DNA of 27,038 bases from Caldisericota bacterium (GTDB lineage Bacteria > Caldisericota > JANLFM01). Below are positions 6,318 through 14,810 of the stretch, piece by piece. Both the position numbers and the translations under genes were made by a program. The stretch lies in contig JANLFM010000018.1 of the NCBI GenBank assembly GCA_024655865.1, forward strand, positions 1-27,038, written 5' to 3'. Numbering within the stretch: the stretch's first letter is position 1; the number at the start of each line of letters is the position of its first letter. A model generated the notes under the pieces. The model made no database searches and was not told the DNA's origin. It saw nothing but the letters and a program-made list of their open reading frames with translations.

Positions 6318-8053
6318 TGAAAAAATTCCTCACCCTTCGCAACCAGTTAATCCTCTTGATCGCTGTCCTGGTTTTGGCAATGTTGGTAGGGGCAGCCTTC
6401 TTCCTCACCAACCAGGCGCAAAAAGCCCTGATGGAGGAAAAAATTGACAAGGTCACGGGAATCACCAGGCAGATGGCCATCTATTACGAGGAAGCCATAT
6501 CCCGCCTGAGCAGTGATCCCCAATTTGTAAGCCTTTCCCAGAAGGACCAGAGAAAGATGCTGGAGCAGGAACTCCAGAAGTTCACCTCCATCCTCAAGGA
6601 AGCTTATCCCAATATTTTTTACGGTTACTTCATCGGGGAATACGGAGCTCCCATCGCCTATAAGCCTACACCTCAACCCGGCCTCTCCTGGATCACGGAC
6701 GCCCAGATCACAAATTTGGTCAAGGATGGCGAGATCGTAGGCTATGCCTTCGCCATGGAGGACCGAAGCGTGGTTCAGGCGCAACTATCACAGATCAGGA
6801 ACGTTTCTTTAGGAATGACTGCTGCTTTGATGATCTTAGGTGCTATCGGGGCGTTCCTCATCGGAACTAACCTCTCCCGGGGGGTTGTGGGAATCAAGAG
6901 CGGATTGAAGAAAATGGAGTACGATCTTTCCTTCAGGCTGCCCAGATATTCGGGGGAGATCGGGGAAATCGCTGAGGCCGTAAATCGTCTGGGGGCAGCC
7001 CTGGAGGAGGCCAGGGATTACACTCGCTACGTCTTAGAGAACATTTCCACCGGGATCATCTCCCTGGACGAGGAGGGAAAAATAACGGTCTTCAACCCCG
7101 CAGCCGAGAAACTTTTGGGAGTAAAGGCCTCAGAAGCCCTGGGCTCGGGGTACGAGGGAGCGATTATGAAATCCAGTATCCCGCAGAAATCGAAGCTCCT
7201 CTCCTTGATCAAGGAACACAAGGAAGGTGAGCAGGCAGTGGTGATCTCCGCGCTCAAGCCGGAGCCTCTGGAGTTAGGAGTAAGCATCTCCTCCCTTTTT
7301 TCCTCGAAGGGAACTTTCACGGGCAAAATCATCACCATCGAGGACCTTTCCATGAAAAGAAAACTGGAAGAGCTGCTCCGGCGCTCCGACCGTCTGGCCG
7401 CACTGGGGCTTTTCTTAAGCGGTATCGCCCACGAAGTGCGCAACCCCTTGACCTCCATTAAGGGCTTCCTGCAGCTTCTGCTCTCCCGAAAACTGATATT
7501 GCCGGAGGGAATAAATGCCGCTTCTTTAGTGATCAAGGAGACGGAAAGGCTCAACAAGCTCTTAACGGACCTGCTCTCCTTTGCCAGCCCCGCACCTGCG
7601 AAGATAGAGCGGAAAAATGTCCTGGAAATTTTAGAGAGGACGCTCACTCTTCTCGAGGATCAGATAAAAAGGCAGGGGGTTGAGGTCGTAAAAGAGCTGG
7701 AAAACCTTCCGCAGGTGGAAGTAGACGAGCAAAAACTGGAGCAGGTTTTTTACAATATTCTACTCAACGCCGTTCAGGCCATGCCGGACGGGGGGAAGCT
7801 TACCCTGAAAGCCAGGCTCTTTGATGAGGAGGCCGTGATTTCCTTTTCGGATACCGGTCCCGGTATCCCCGAGGAGCACCTGGACAAGGTCTTCGATCCC
7901 TTTTTCACCACCAAGGACCGGGGTACGGGGCTGGGATTGGCCGTTTCTCATAGAATGATGGAGGCCCTTGGGGGTAAAATAGAAGTTCAGAGCAAAAAAG
8001 GGGAGGGAGCAACCTTTGTTGTGCACCTACCCCTCTTTAAAGAGGAGAAATGA
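6317..8053 (+). CDS. Membrane sensor histidine kinase, NtrB/AtoS-like with PAS
   Basis: Signal-sensing kinase of 578 residues. Two membrane helices (about 10-32 and 165-185) flank an extracytoplasmic sensor segment of about 130 residues. A HAMP-like segment follows (about 186-235), then a PAS domain (235-345), the dimerisation domain with phospho-acceptor His372 in GIAHEVRNPL, and an ATPase domain with NAVQAM (N box), DTGPGIP (G1) and GTGLGLAV (G2). It starts on the last base of the pfkA stop and overlaps the response-regulator gene by ATGA, so it surely works with that regulator. The ligand is unknown; the operon with pfkA hints at a carbon- or energy-related cue, which is inference. Confidence 0.92.
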   Translation: MKKFLTLRNQLILLIAVLVLAMLVGAAFFLTNQAQKALMEEKIDKVTGITRQMAIYYEEAISRLSSDPQFVSLSQKDQRKMLEQELQKFTSILKEAYPNIFYGYFIGEYGAPIAYKPTPQPGLSWITDAQITNLVKDGEIVGYAFAMEDRSVVQAQLSQIRNVSLGMTAALMILGAIGAFLIGTNLSRGVVGIKSGLKKMEYDLSFRLPRYSGEIGEIAEAVNRLGAALEEARDYTRYVLENISTGIISLDEEGKITVFNPAAEKLLGVKASEALGSGYEGAIMKSSIPQKSKLLSLIKEHKEGEQAVVISALKPEPLELGVSISSLFSSKGTFTGKIITIEDLSMKRKLEELLRRSDRLAALGLFLSGIAHEVRNPLTSIKGFLQLLLSRKLILPEGINAASLVIKETERLNKLLTDLLSFASPAPAKIERKNVLEILERTLTLLEDQIKRQGVEVVKELENLPQVEVDEQKLEQVFYNILLNAVQAMPDGGKLTLKARLFDEEAVISFSDTGPGIPEEHLDKVFDPFFTTKDRGTGLGLAVSHRMMEALGGKIEVQSKKGEGATFVVHLPLFKEEK

Positions 8054-9414
8054 AAAATAAATTCAAGGTTCTTATAGCGGACGACGAGCCCTCGGTGAGA
8101 GAGCTTCTGAGGAATATTCTGGAAGATGTGGGAGTTTTAGAAATCGAGGAGGCGGAAGACGGGGAAAGCGCGCTCTCCCTGATCAACGGCCAGGGGTTTG
8201 ATCTTATATTTCTGGACATTAAAATGCCCAAAACTGATGGCATGAGCGTTTTGAAAGAGCTCTCCCAGTCCGGAAACATGCCCAGGATTATCGTGATCAC
8301 GGCATTCGGGGATTTCTCCACTGCCCTTCAGGCTATGGGGTTAGGTGCTTTCGATTATCTGAACAAGCCCTTCGACATCGAGGAGATTAAAAACCAGACC
8401 CTAAGGGTGATGCACCTCAAGGAGCTTGAGGAGGAGGTTAAATCCTTAAGGAGAAAATTCCCCGAGGCCAGGGAGTTCCGCGAGCAGATTGTGGGCCGCT
8501 CGGAAAAGATGCTGGAAATTATCAAAACCGTAGGGCGCATTGCTCCTTCTCCGGTTACAGTCCTGATCATGGGTGAAAGCGGGACGGGAAAGGAGTTGAT
8601 TGCCCGGGCAATTCACGGCGCCTCCCCGCGCAGGGAAGGGCTGTTTTTGCCCGTAAATTGCGCCGCTATCCCGGAGACTCTCCTTGAGAGCGAGCTTTTC
8701 GGGTACGAGAAGGGAGCCTTCACTGGCGCTCAGGTGCGCACTCCAGGAAAGTTTGAGCTTGCGGACGGAGGAACGATCTTCTTAGATGAAATCGGGGATA
8801 TGTCGCTTTCCCTTCAAGCAAAAGTTCTGCGCGTACTACAGGATAAGACCTTTATGCGCATAGGGGGCAAGGAACCGGTAACTGTGGATGTTCGGGTGAT
8901 TGCCGCCACCAACCAGGACATTGAGGAGATGGTGAGGATGGGTCGCTTCCGGGAGGACCTGTACTACCGGCTCAACGTGTGCCTGCTCAAAATTCCCCCC
9001 TTGAGGGAAAGGAGGGAGGACATCGAGGAACTGACCTACTACTTCCTGGAGAAGTATTCCCGGGAATACGGCAAGCAGGTGAACAGGGTAACCCCGGAAA
9101 CCATGGAAAAGCTGCTCACTTACTCCTGGCCGGGAAACGTGCGGGAATTGGAGAACTACGTTGCGCGCGCAGTTGCCTCCTCCGCAGCCCAGGTGCTCAC
9201 CCCTGAGGATTTTCCCCTCCCTGAGGAAAAAATGGAGAAAGGAGAAATTCCCCTTCTTCCTTTAGCCAAGGCCACAGAGGAGCTGGAAAAAAGGCTGATC
9301 AAGGAAGCTTTGGAGGTCGCAGGGGGAAATCAGACACAGGCCGCAAGAATTCTCCAGATATCCAGGCAGACCCTGGCCACAAAAATCAAGGAGTACGGGA
9401 TAAAGATTGATTAA
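8050..9414 (+). CDS. NtrC-family sigma-54 activator response regulator
   Basis: Activates sigma-54 RNA polymerase after phosphorylation by the upstream kinase. The 454 residues contain a receiver domain with acceptor Asp56 in LIFLDIKMP, an AAA+ domain with Walker A GESGTGKE, the sigma-54 contact loop GAFTGA and Walker B IFLDE, and a C-terminal Fis-type helix-turn-helix (GGNQTQAARILQISRQTL). All three modules look intact. It is the last gene of the pfkA operon. I saw no -24/-12 sigma-54 promoter in the window, so its targets probably lie elsewhere. Confidence 0.93.
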   Translation: MKNKFKVLIADDEPSVRELLRNILEDVGVLEIEEAEDGESALSLINGQGFDLIFLDIKMPKTDGMSVLKELSQSGNMPRIIVITAFGDFSTALQAMGLGAFDYLNKPFDIEEIKNQTLRVMHLKELEEEVKSLRRKFPEAREFREQIVGRSEKMLEIIKTVGRIAPSPVTVLIMGESGTGKELIARAIHGASPRREGLFLPVNCAAIPETLLESELFGYEKGAFTGAQVRTPGKFELADGGTIFLDEIGDMSLSLQAKVLRVLQDKTFMRIGGKEPVTVDVRVIAATNQDIEEMVRMGRFREDLYYRLNVCLLKIPPLRERREDIEELTYYFLEKYSREYGKQVNRVTPETMEKLLTYSWPGNVRELENYVARAVASSAAQVLTPEDFPLPEEKMEKGEIPLLPLAKATEELEKRLIKEALEVAGGNQTQAARILQISRQTLATKIKEYGIKID

Positions 9415-9510
9415 GGGAGGCAACTGGGTTTTAAGCACAATCCGGGAGCTTTTCGGGTTTCCTTCCCCGCTTAGGCGCATGAATGGGTATTATTCGCTTT
9501 GGAATGGGCG

Positions 9511-10614
9511 CTATTCCTGAGCTAACTTGAAAAGAAAGCCAAAATCCTGGTTCTGCACCATGGCCTGGACGATTTTTATCCCCGTCTGGGTATGAGCTGA
9601 AACCCGCAAGAACTTGCCCTCCCGGGAAACCTGAGGATCTCCCAGCAAGGAGGAGAAGTTCGTGCCAGGGAAGACAGCAGAGTAAGAGCGCTCCAGAGCC
9701 GATTTAATCTTTTTAAGATCCAGTTCCGCGCTCCCTTCATCCTTATACCTTAAGAGGAACTCAATTCGCCCGGGATCGTTGAGCACAGAGTAGGCGCAGA
9801 AATCCTGAAAATTGCCGTTTAAGAGACACTCGGATCTTTCTGAGGCATAGGTGGAATAGTTCTCCTCGGTGACTTCAGGGTTGAGTTTCACTATTCCCTC
9901 AAGGTTGGGCAACACGGGAGCAGGGCCAAGGTAAAAGGAGGGAGCATTTTCCAGAAAGGGGGCGTATTCCTTCCAGAAATCAGTTTCCGTAAGGGACTGG
10001 CTTGTTCCCTTGATCCCTTCCAGCACCTCTTCCCGATGAACGGGATACTCCTTCAGGTTGGAGAAGTGTTCCATAATCAGGAAGTCCTCCACCTGAGCCA
10101 CCTGGCCGAAAAGGGCAAGGGTGCTTGCAGGATCGAGGCTGCCGTCCAAATAGACTGCCCCTCCCTCTTCCCTCTTCTGAAATCCTTCTTCCTCCATGCG
10201 TTTGAGGAGGGTGCTCCAGTCGAAGGAACCCCTGACCACCTCTATGGGGGCATAAGGGGTCCAGGCCGCTTCCCCAAGATCCTTGAAGGAAAGGTGAAGT
10301 TCGCTGGCGAAATCCGGAAGGTAGAAAACCCGAAAAAGGGAGGTGGAGAGATCGTAAGGGGCGGATTTCTGGGCAAATTCCAGGAACTCCTCCGGTTTAG
10401 TGGTAGTCATCGTGGAGGCCGTTAGTGTTTTTAATTGAGCATAATTGGTGTAGAAAACCCCGCCGCATTCGGAAAAAATTTTGGCGGGCATAAAAGAAAG
10501 GAGGTTTCCCTTTTCCCCTGGAGGATTCCACTTTTCGAGGATAGTGTAGACCAGAAAAGCGAGAACTATCCCCAAAGCGATGAAGGGGACAACGAGAAAC
10601 CCCCTCTTCTTCAT
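9511..10614 (-). CDS. Membrane-anchored extracytoplasmic protein, unknown function
   Basis: A 367-residue protein with a positively charged N-terminus and one hydrophobic helix (about 6-25), most likely an uncleaved anchor with the rest outside the membrane. The mature part is acidic and aromatic-rich, with no motif I can name. It recalls large DUF3352-like surface proteins, but this is a guess. The start overlaps the end of the fmdB-like gene by four bases (ATGA), so the two form an operon. It converges with the response-regulator gene across about 100 bases. The stop codon lies in a small hairpin-forming stretch (GGAAT and ATTCC, 9500-9516). Confidence 0.75.
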   Translation of the reverse strand: MKKRGFLVVPFIALGIVLAFLVYTILEKWNPPGEKGNLLSFMPAKIFSECGGVFYTNYAQLKTLTASTMTTTKPEEFLEFAQKSAPYDLSTSLFRVFYLPDFASELHLSFKDLGEAAWTPYAPIEVVRGSFDWSTLLKRMEEEGFQKREEGGAVYLDGSLDPASTLALFGQVAQVEDFLIMEHFSNLKEYPVHREEVLEGIKGTSQSLTETDFWKEYAPFLENAPSFYLGPAPVLPNLEGIVKLNPEVTEENYSTYASERSECLLNGNFQDFCAYSVLNDPGRIEFLLRYKDEGSAELDLKKIKSALERSYSAVFPGTNFSSLLGDPQVSREGKFLRVSAHTQTGIKIVQAMVQNQDFGFLFKLAQE

Positions 10615-10832
10615 AGACCGCAGGAAGAGCAGCTGGAGCCTGAACAGCTACTGCAGCCGGAACCGGAGGAACCGAGGAGATCATCAAACCCCGAAGCGGC
10701 GAAGGTGGACATCACCCTTTTAATGTTCTTGCTCCCGCATTTAGGGCAGATAATTTCCTTCTCCTCCTGATTCAGGTGGAGAACCTCAAATTTGTTCTGG
10801 CAATCCAGGCACCTGTACTCGTAAATTGGCAT
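10611..10832 (-). CDS. FmdB-family zinc-ribbon protein
   Basis: A 73-residue protein opening with MPIYEYRCLDC, the hallmark of FmdB-type zinc ribbons. Cys8 and Cys11 pair with CPKCG (starting near residue 29) to bind zinc. After a short linker it ends in a Gly/Ser/Cys-rich tail (GCSSCSGSSCSSCGL), common in this family. Its role is generally unknown; a regulatory or protein-binding function is usual speculation. AAGGGA lies seven bases before the ATG. A good promoter at 10857-10884 drives it together with the anchored protein downstream. Confidence 0.88.
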   Translation of the reverse strand: MPIYEYRCLDCQNKFEVLHLNQEEKEIICPKCGSKNIKRVMSTFAASGFDDLLGSSGSGCSSCSGSSCSSCGL

Positions 10833-10856
10833 ATTTCTTCCCTTCTTTCTAAGTCA

Positions 10857-10884
10857 ATAATATTTATTATCATCCATTAGTCAA
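10857..10884 (-). promoter_or_regulatory. Sigma-70 type promoter for the fmdB-like operon
   Basis: On the minus strand TTGACT (10879-10884), a 16-base spacer and TATTAT (10857-10862) give five of six matches in each hexamer. TATTGACT recurs just downstream of the -10, so a tandem operator is possible. Confidence 0.5.
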
Positions 10885-10934
10885 TAAACCGAATTTTCGC
10901 CTCTTTATTCCCGGCTTTCTCGGGTTGGGGTAAA

Positions 10935-11570
10935 ATGAAAGCTGTGGAGCTTTTAACCTACGCTATAACGGTTTTTGTGATGCTTTTCACGGTCGTGGAC
11001 CCCATCGGCCTTTTGCCGGTTTTAATGGGGCTTACAGGTCCTCTTTCCCATAAGGAAAGGGGGCGAATCGTATCCAAGGCCGTGTTGGTAGCTGCAAGTG
11101 TCATGGCCTTTTTTGCCCTTTTTGGGAAGTTCATCCTGCTTTATTTCGGGATCAGCCTGGGGTCCTTCTACATTGCCGGAGGGGTCCTCCTCTTTCTGAT
11201 CTCCATTGACATGATTTTCGCCAGGCCTTCCCGGGCCAGGGAAACGCGAAAGGAAGAGGAAGAGGGGAAGCGCCGCCTGGAGGAGATCCACGTTTTCCCC
11301 CTGGCTATCCCTATGCTCTCCGGGCCAGGAACCATCGCCACCGTGATGCTCTTGAAATCCCTGGCTGAGGGGGATCCCTTGCGGCTTCTAATTTTCGCCT
11401 TGAGCACGGTTCTGGTGCTCGTGGCTTCCTGGGCCATACTCAGAGCTGGAGCTTTCATCCTGGGGCGCATTGGTCAAACCGGGGTGCTGGTGATCAGCCG
11501 TCTCATGGGGATTCTCCTTTCCGCTTTAGCGGTTCAGTTCGTGGTAGACGGAATAAAAAGCCTTTTCTAA
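10935..11570 (+). CDS. MarC-family integral membrane protein
   Basis: A 211-residue protein with about six transmembrane helices and the family pattern FTVVDPIGLLPV near the N-terminus, with AIPMLSGPGTIATV after a charged cytoplasmic loop (about residues 95-125). MarC-type proteins are predicted transporters; the older link to multiple antibiotic resistance is not supported for most members. GGGG lies upstream of the ATG at suitable distance. The stop codon abuts the first copy of a 27-base repeat that could serve as a terminator. Confidence 0.9.
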   Translation: MKAVELLTYAITVFVMLFTVVDPIGLLPVLMGLTGPLSHKERGRIVSKAVLVAASVMAFFALFGKFILLYFGISLGSFYIAGGVLLFLISIDMIFARPSRARETRKEEEEGKRRLEEIHVFPLAIPMLSGPGTIATVMLLKSLAEGDPLRLLIFALSTVLVLVASWAILRAGAFILGRIGQTGVLVISRLMGILLSALAVQFVVDGIKSLF

Positions 11571-11595
11571 AAATGGGGACTGTCCCTATTTTTTC
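11569..11595 (+). repeat. 27-base repeat around GGGGACTGTCCC, copy 1; possible terminator
   Basis: Identical over 27 bases to 11640-11666. The block has A-run, TGGGGACTGTCCCTA, then a T-run. AATGGGG can pair with CCCTATT around an ACTGT loop (one G-T pair) followed by T residues, so it can act as a terminator for the MarC gene, whose stop it overlaps by two bases. Similar GGGGAC-GTCCC blocks occur as dispersed repeats in other genomes (recalled, not checked). Confidence 0.7.
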
Positions 11596-11639
11596 TATAG
11601 CTGATCAGGAGCTGCTTCCGGGGTCGAATTTTGCAGCAG

Positions 11640-11666
11640 AAAAATGGGGACTGTCCCTATTTTTTC
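11640..11666. repeat. 27-base repeat around GGGGACTGTCCC, copy 2
   Basis: Exact direct copy of 11569-11595, 71 bases further on. It contains the gcvPB stop codon (11657-11659) and its last two lysine codons, so the end of that gene is made of repeat sequence. Between the copies, GCTGC and GCAGC can pair and CTGATCAG is a palindrome. Confidence 0.75.
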
Positions 11667-13078
11667 AGGATGGGATTCCTGTTGGCAGCTACCTCATCAA
11701 TTCTGCGCACCGGCGTATTATGGGGTGCCTCCCTCAAAAGCTCCGGATTTGTTCTGGCCTCCTCCTCAATTTGAATCAGAGCGCGGGCGAAGGCCTCCAG
11801 GGTCTCCTTGCTTTCGGTTTCTGTGGGCTCAATCATCAGGGCTCCCTCCACAATCAAGGGAAAGGCGATCGTGGGCGCGTGGAAACCGTAATCCAGGAGC
11901 CTTTTGGCAACATCGGTAACCTTAAGGTTGTATTCCTTTAAGGGGCTTGTGGAGAGCACGAACTCGTGCTTACAGATGCGGTCATAAGGAAGCTGATAGT
12001 GACCCCTGAGCAGATGGAGGAGATAGTTGGCATTCAAGACGGCGTCCTCCGTCATGCGCTTCAATCCCTCGCCTCCCATGGTGAGGATGTAAGCGTAGGC
12101 CTTTAGTGCCACGAGGAAGTTTCCCAAAAAGGAGCGCACCATGCCGATAGATTTAGGCCTTTCCCACTGCAGGTAGAATTTCCCCTCAGGATTCCGCTCC
12201 ACGGTAGGGACGGGAAGATATGGGACCAGGGCCTCCTTTACTCCCACCGGGCCGGCTCCGGGACCTCCTCCTCCGTGGGGAGCGGAGAACGTCTTGTGCA
12301 GGTTGAGGTGAACAACGTCAAAGCCCGTGTCTCCGGGGCGAACGTATCCGCAGATACCGTTCAGATTTGCGCCATCGTAGTAAAGGAGCCCTCCGGCCTC
12401 GTGCACTAATCGAGAGACCTCGAGAATGTTTTCATCAAAAAGCCCCAAAGTGTTGGGGTTGGTAAGCATCAGGGCCATAACCTTAGGGGAGAGCTTGCTT
12501 TTCAGATCCTCAAGGTCCACTCCGCCTCTTTGGTCGCTTTTAACCTCAATAACCTGACACCCGGTGAGGGCCGCGGAAGCGGGGTTGGTTCCGTGGGCGG
12601 AATCCGGGATTAAGACGGTGTCCTTTTTTTCGCCCCTTTCATCCATATAAGCGCGAATCAGAAGGAGGCCTGTGAGCTCTCCATGGGCACCAGCAGCGGG
12701 CTGGAAGGTGAACCTGGACATACCGGTAATCTCGGCGAGATATCGTTCCAGATGATAAAGAAGCTCCAGCGCTCCCTGAAGCGTGCCTTCGGGCTGCTCC
12801 GGGTGAAGCAGGGCAAACTCCTTCATCCGGGCAAGGTCCTCGTTGATCTTGGGATTGTACTTCATGGTGCAGGAACCCAGGGGATAGAAACCGGTATCCA
12901 CAGAGTAGTTCTTCTGGGAAAGAAGGGTAAAATGGCGCACCACCTCGGGTTCGGAAACCTCAGGAAGACCAATTTCCTGGCGCACCTCAAAGGGAGGAGG
13001 TGTTTGGGGAACATCGAGCTCGGGAAGGCTGAAACCAGTTTTTCCCTTTTTGCTTTTCTCGAAAATCAGCTCGCTCAT
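11657..13078 (-). CDS. gcvPB: Glycine dehydrogenase (decarboxylating) subunit 2
   Basis: PLP-carrying half of the split P-protein; with gcvPA it decarboxylates glycine and passes the aminomethyl group to the lipoyl arm of GcvH. The PLP lysine is in [17 protein letters not shown], followed by the glycine-rich loop. I chose the ATG at 13078 (473 residues, MSELIFEKS) because AGGAGG lies six bases upstream and ATGA overlaps the gcvPA stop. A start six codons earlier at 13096 is possible but has poor spacing. The last codons and stop lie in the 27-base repeat. Last gene of the gcv operon. Confidence 0.95.
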   Translation of the reverse strand: MSELIFEKSKKGKTGFSLPELDVPQTPPPFEVRQEIGLPEVSEPEVVRHFTLLSQKNYSVDTGFYPLGSCTMKYNPKINEDLARMKEFALLHPEQPEGTLQGALELLYHLERYLAEITGMSRFTFQPAAGAHGELTGLLLIRAYMDERGEKKDTVLIPDSAHGTNPASAALTGCQVIEVKSDQRGGVDLEDLKSKLSPKVMALMLTNPNTLGLFDENILEVSRLVHEAGGLLYYDGANLNGICGYVRPGDTGFDVVHLNLHKTFSAPHGGGGPGAGPVGVKEALVPYLPVPTVERNPEGKFYLQWERPKSIGMVRSFLGNFLVALKAYAYILTMGGEGLKRMTEDAVLNANYLLHLLRGHYQLPYDRICKHEFVLSTSPLKEYNLKVTDVAKRLLDYGFHAPTIAFPLIVEGALMIEPTETESKETLEAFARALIQIEEEARTNPELLREAPHNTPVRRIDEVAANRNPILKK

Positions 13079-14418
13079 TTTAAACCTCCTCGCCATTCTT
13101 TGAGCAGGTGAACCAGCTTATCCAGGTTCTCCTTGGGGTGCACTTCGGTTACGGTCACAAGGACTTCCTGCTTCAAAGAAGGATAGTATTTTTTAAGGGG
13201 GATCCCACCCAGGATGGAGTTTTTCAGGAGAAAATTTAGGAATCCCTCTGGTTCTTGAGGAAGGGTGAGCACGAACTCGTTAAAAAATTCTCCCCGGAAG
13301 CGGAGCTTGACCCCGGGAATTTCCTCCAGAGCCTGAGAGAGGTAATGGGCCTTATGGTAGCACTGTTCGGCCACGGCGCGAAAGCCCTTCTCGCCCATAA
13401 GGGAAAGGTAAATTAAGGCTCTCAGGGCACAAAGGGCCTGATTGGAGCAGATGTTAGAGGTAGCCTTTTCCCTCCGGATGTGCTGTTCCCTGGTCTGCAG
13501 CACCATGACGAAGGCTCTTTTGCCCTCGGCGTCCCGGGCCTCGCCAATGATTCTTCCGGGCATGCGCCTCATAAATTGTTCCCTGGTAGCAAAAATACCC
13601 AGTCCCGGTCCGCCAAAGCTGGGAGGAATACCCAGGCTCTGTCCCTCTCCGGCTACAATATCCGCACCCAGGGAACCGGGAGGTGGAAGCAGGCCCAGAG
13701 AAACCGCCTCCGAGAAGGAGTAAATGAAAAGGCCGCCCCTTTCGTGGATTACCCGGCTGGCCTCCGCCACCGGCTCCAGCACGCCGAAATAATTGGGGTT
13801 CTGGAGGATCAGGGCGGAAAAATCTTTCTCCGGAAGGGCGTCGAGGTCCGTTTGGCCCTTTTCTGTCCAGGGGAGCTCCACTAAATCCAGGCCCAGGTGC
13901 TGAGTATAGGTGCGCAAAACCCTTTGATATTGGGGATGAAGGGCTGCGGAGTAGGCCAGGGCCTTTCTTCCCGTAATTGACCTCGCCATCAGCGCGGCTT
14001 CCGCTACCGCCGAGGCGCCATCATACATTGAGGCGTTAGCCACCTCCATCCCGGTGAGCAACGAGACCAGAGTCTGGTATTCAAAGATGGCCTGGAGGGT
14101 CCCCTGGCTCACCTCAGCCTGATAAGGTGTATAGGCGGTATAGAACTCCACACGCCCGGAAAGGTGGTCCACAGCATGGGGGATGAAATGCTGGTAAATG
14201 CCGCCCCCCAGGAAGGATTGAAGTTCTGCGAGATCCCTGTTCTTTTCCCCTAATTCCTTTATGTGTTTTTCGAGCTCCGGTTCGGAGAGGGAGGTAATCT
14301 GTAAGGCCGGGCTCCTGACCTCCGGGGGAATGTCGGAGAAAAGCTCCTCCACGGATTCCATCCCCAGGGAAGCCAGCATCTCCTTCCTGTCGGCATCAGT
14401 AAGAGGAAGGTAGCGCAT
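13075..14418 (-). CDS. gcvPA: Glycine dehydrogenase (decarboxylating) subunit 1
   Basis: N-terminal half of the split P-protein (447 residues), starting [15 protein letters not shown] as usual for the family and containing the conserved segments [14 protein letters not shown] and [10 protein letters not shown]. It lacks the PLP lysine, which is on gcvPB; the two subunits assemble together. It lies one base after gcvH and overlaps gcvPB by four bases, so expression is coupled. The split two-gene P-protein is typical of Firmicutes, Thermotogae and many thermophiles, in contrast to the single-chain form of enterobacteria. Confidence 0.95.
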   Translation of the reverse strand: MRYLPLTDADRKEMLASLGMESVEELFSDIPPEVRSPALQITSLSEPELEKHIKELGEKNRDLAELQSFLGGGIYQHFIPHAVDHLSGRVEFYTAYTPYQAEVSQGTLQAIFEYQTLVSLLTGMEVANASMYDGASAVAEAALMARSITGRKALAYSAALHPQYQRVLRTYTQHLGLDLVELPWTEKGQTDLDALPEKDFSALILQNPNYFGVLEPVAEASRVIHERGGLFIYSFSEAVSLGLLPPPGSLGADIVAGEGQSLGIPPSFGGPGLGIFATREQFMRRMPGRIIGEARDAEGKRAFVMVLQTREQHIRREKATSNICSNQALCALRALIYLSLMGEKGFRAVAEQCYHKAHYLSQALEEIPGVKLRFRGEFFNEFVLTLPQEPEGFLNFLLKNSILGGIPLKKYYPSLKQEVLVTVTEVHPKENLDKLVHLLKEWRGGLK

Positions 14419-14419
14419 T

Positions 14420-14809
14420 TCAGGAAATCGTGCTCAAGTAGCTCTCGTAATCCTCGGAGTTCAAAAGCTCCTCCGCTTCCTTGGGGTCCTTAATCTCCAT
14501 GATCACCATCCAGCCTTCTCCGTAGGGATCCCTGTTTACCTTCTCCGGGGCCTTGCTCAAAGCATTATTAATCTCTATGACCTTGCCGGAAAGGGGTGCG
14601 TAAACATCAGAGGCCGTTTTCACGCTCTCCACGACAAGGAGGGTCTCTCCCTTTTTTACTTCCTTCCCCAGCGGGGGAAGGTCCACGTAAACGATATCTC
14701 CCAGATGCGATTGGGCGAAGTCCGTAATTCCTACCTTCGCCCTATTCCCTTCGATCAGAGCCCACTCGTGCTCCCTGGTATATTTGAGTTCTTTGGGATT
14801 AACGCTCAT
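14420..14809 (-). CDS. gcvH: Glycine cleavage system H protein
   Basis: Lipoyl carrier of the glycine cleavage system (129 residues). The lipoylated lysine is Lys64 in VVESVKTASDVYAP. The start MSVNPKELKYTREHEW is canonical, and AGGAGG lies shortly upstream at the end of gcvT. It shuttles the aminomethyl group from the P-protein to GcvT and electrons to the L-protein. No L-protein or lipoate-protein ligase gene is in the window. Confidence 0.96.
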   Translation of the reverse strand: MSVNPKELKYTREHEWALIEGNRAKVGITDFAQSHLGDIVYVDLPPLGKEVKKGETLLVVESVKTASDVYAPLSGKVIEINNALSKAPEKVNRDPYGEGWMVIMEIKDPKEAEELLNSEDYESYLSTIS

Positions 14810-14810
14810 T

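Noticed and set aside
9055-9070. Palindrome GTATTCCCGGGAATAC as a second Noc-like site
   Set aside because: It differs from the Noc consensus at two positions in each half and is fully explained as coding sequence of the response regulator.
13079-13096. Earlier ATG for gcvPB
   Set aside because: The ATG at 13078 has AGGAGG at ideal spacing and a four-base overlap with gcvPA, and matches the family N-terminus better.
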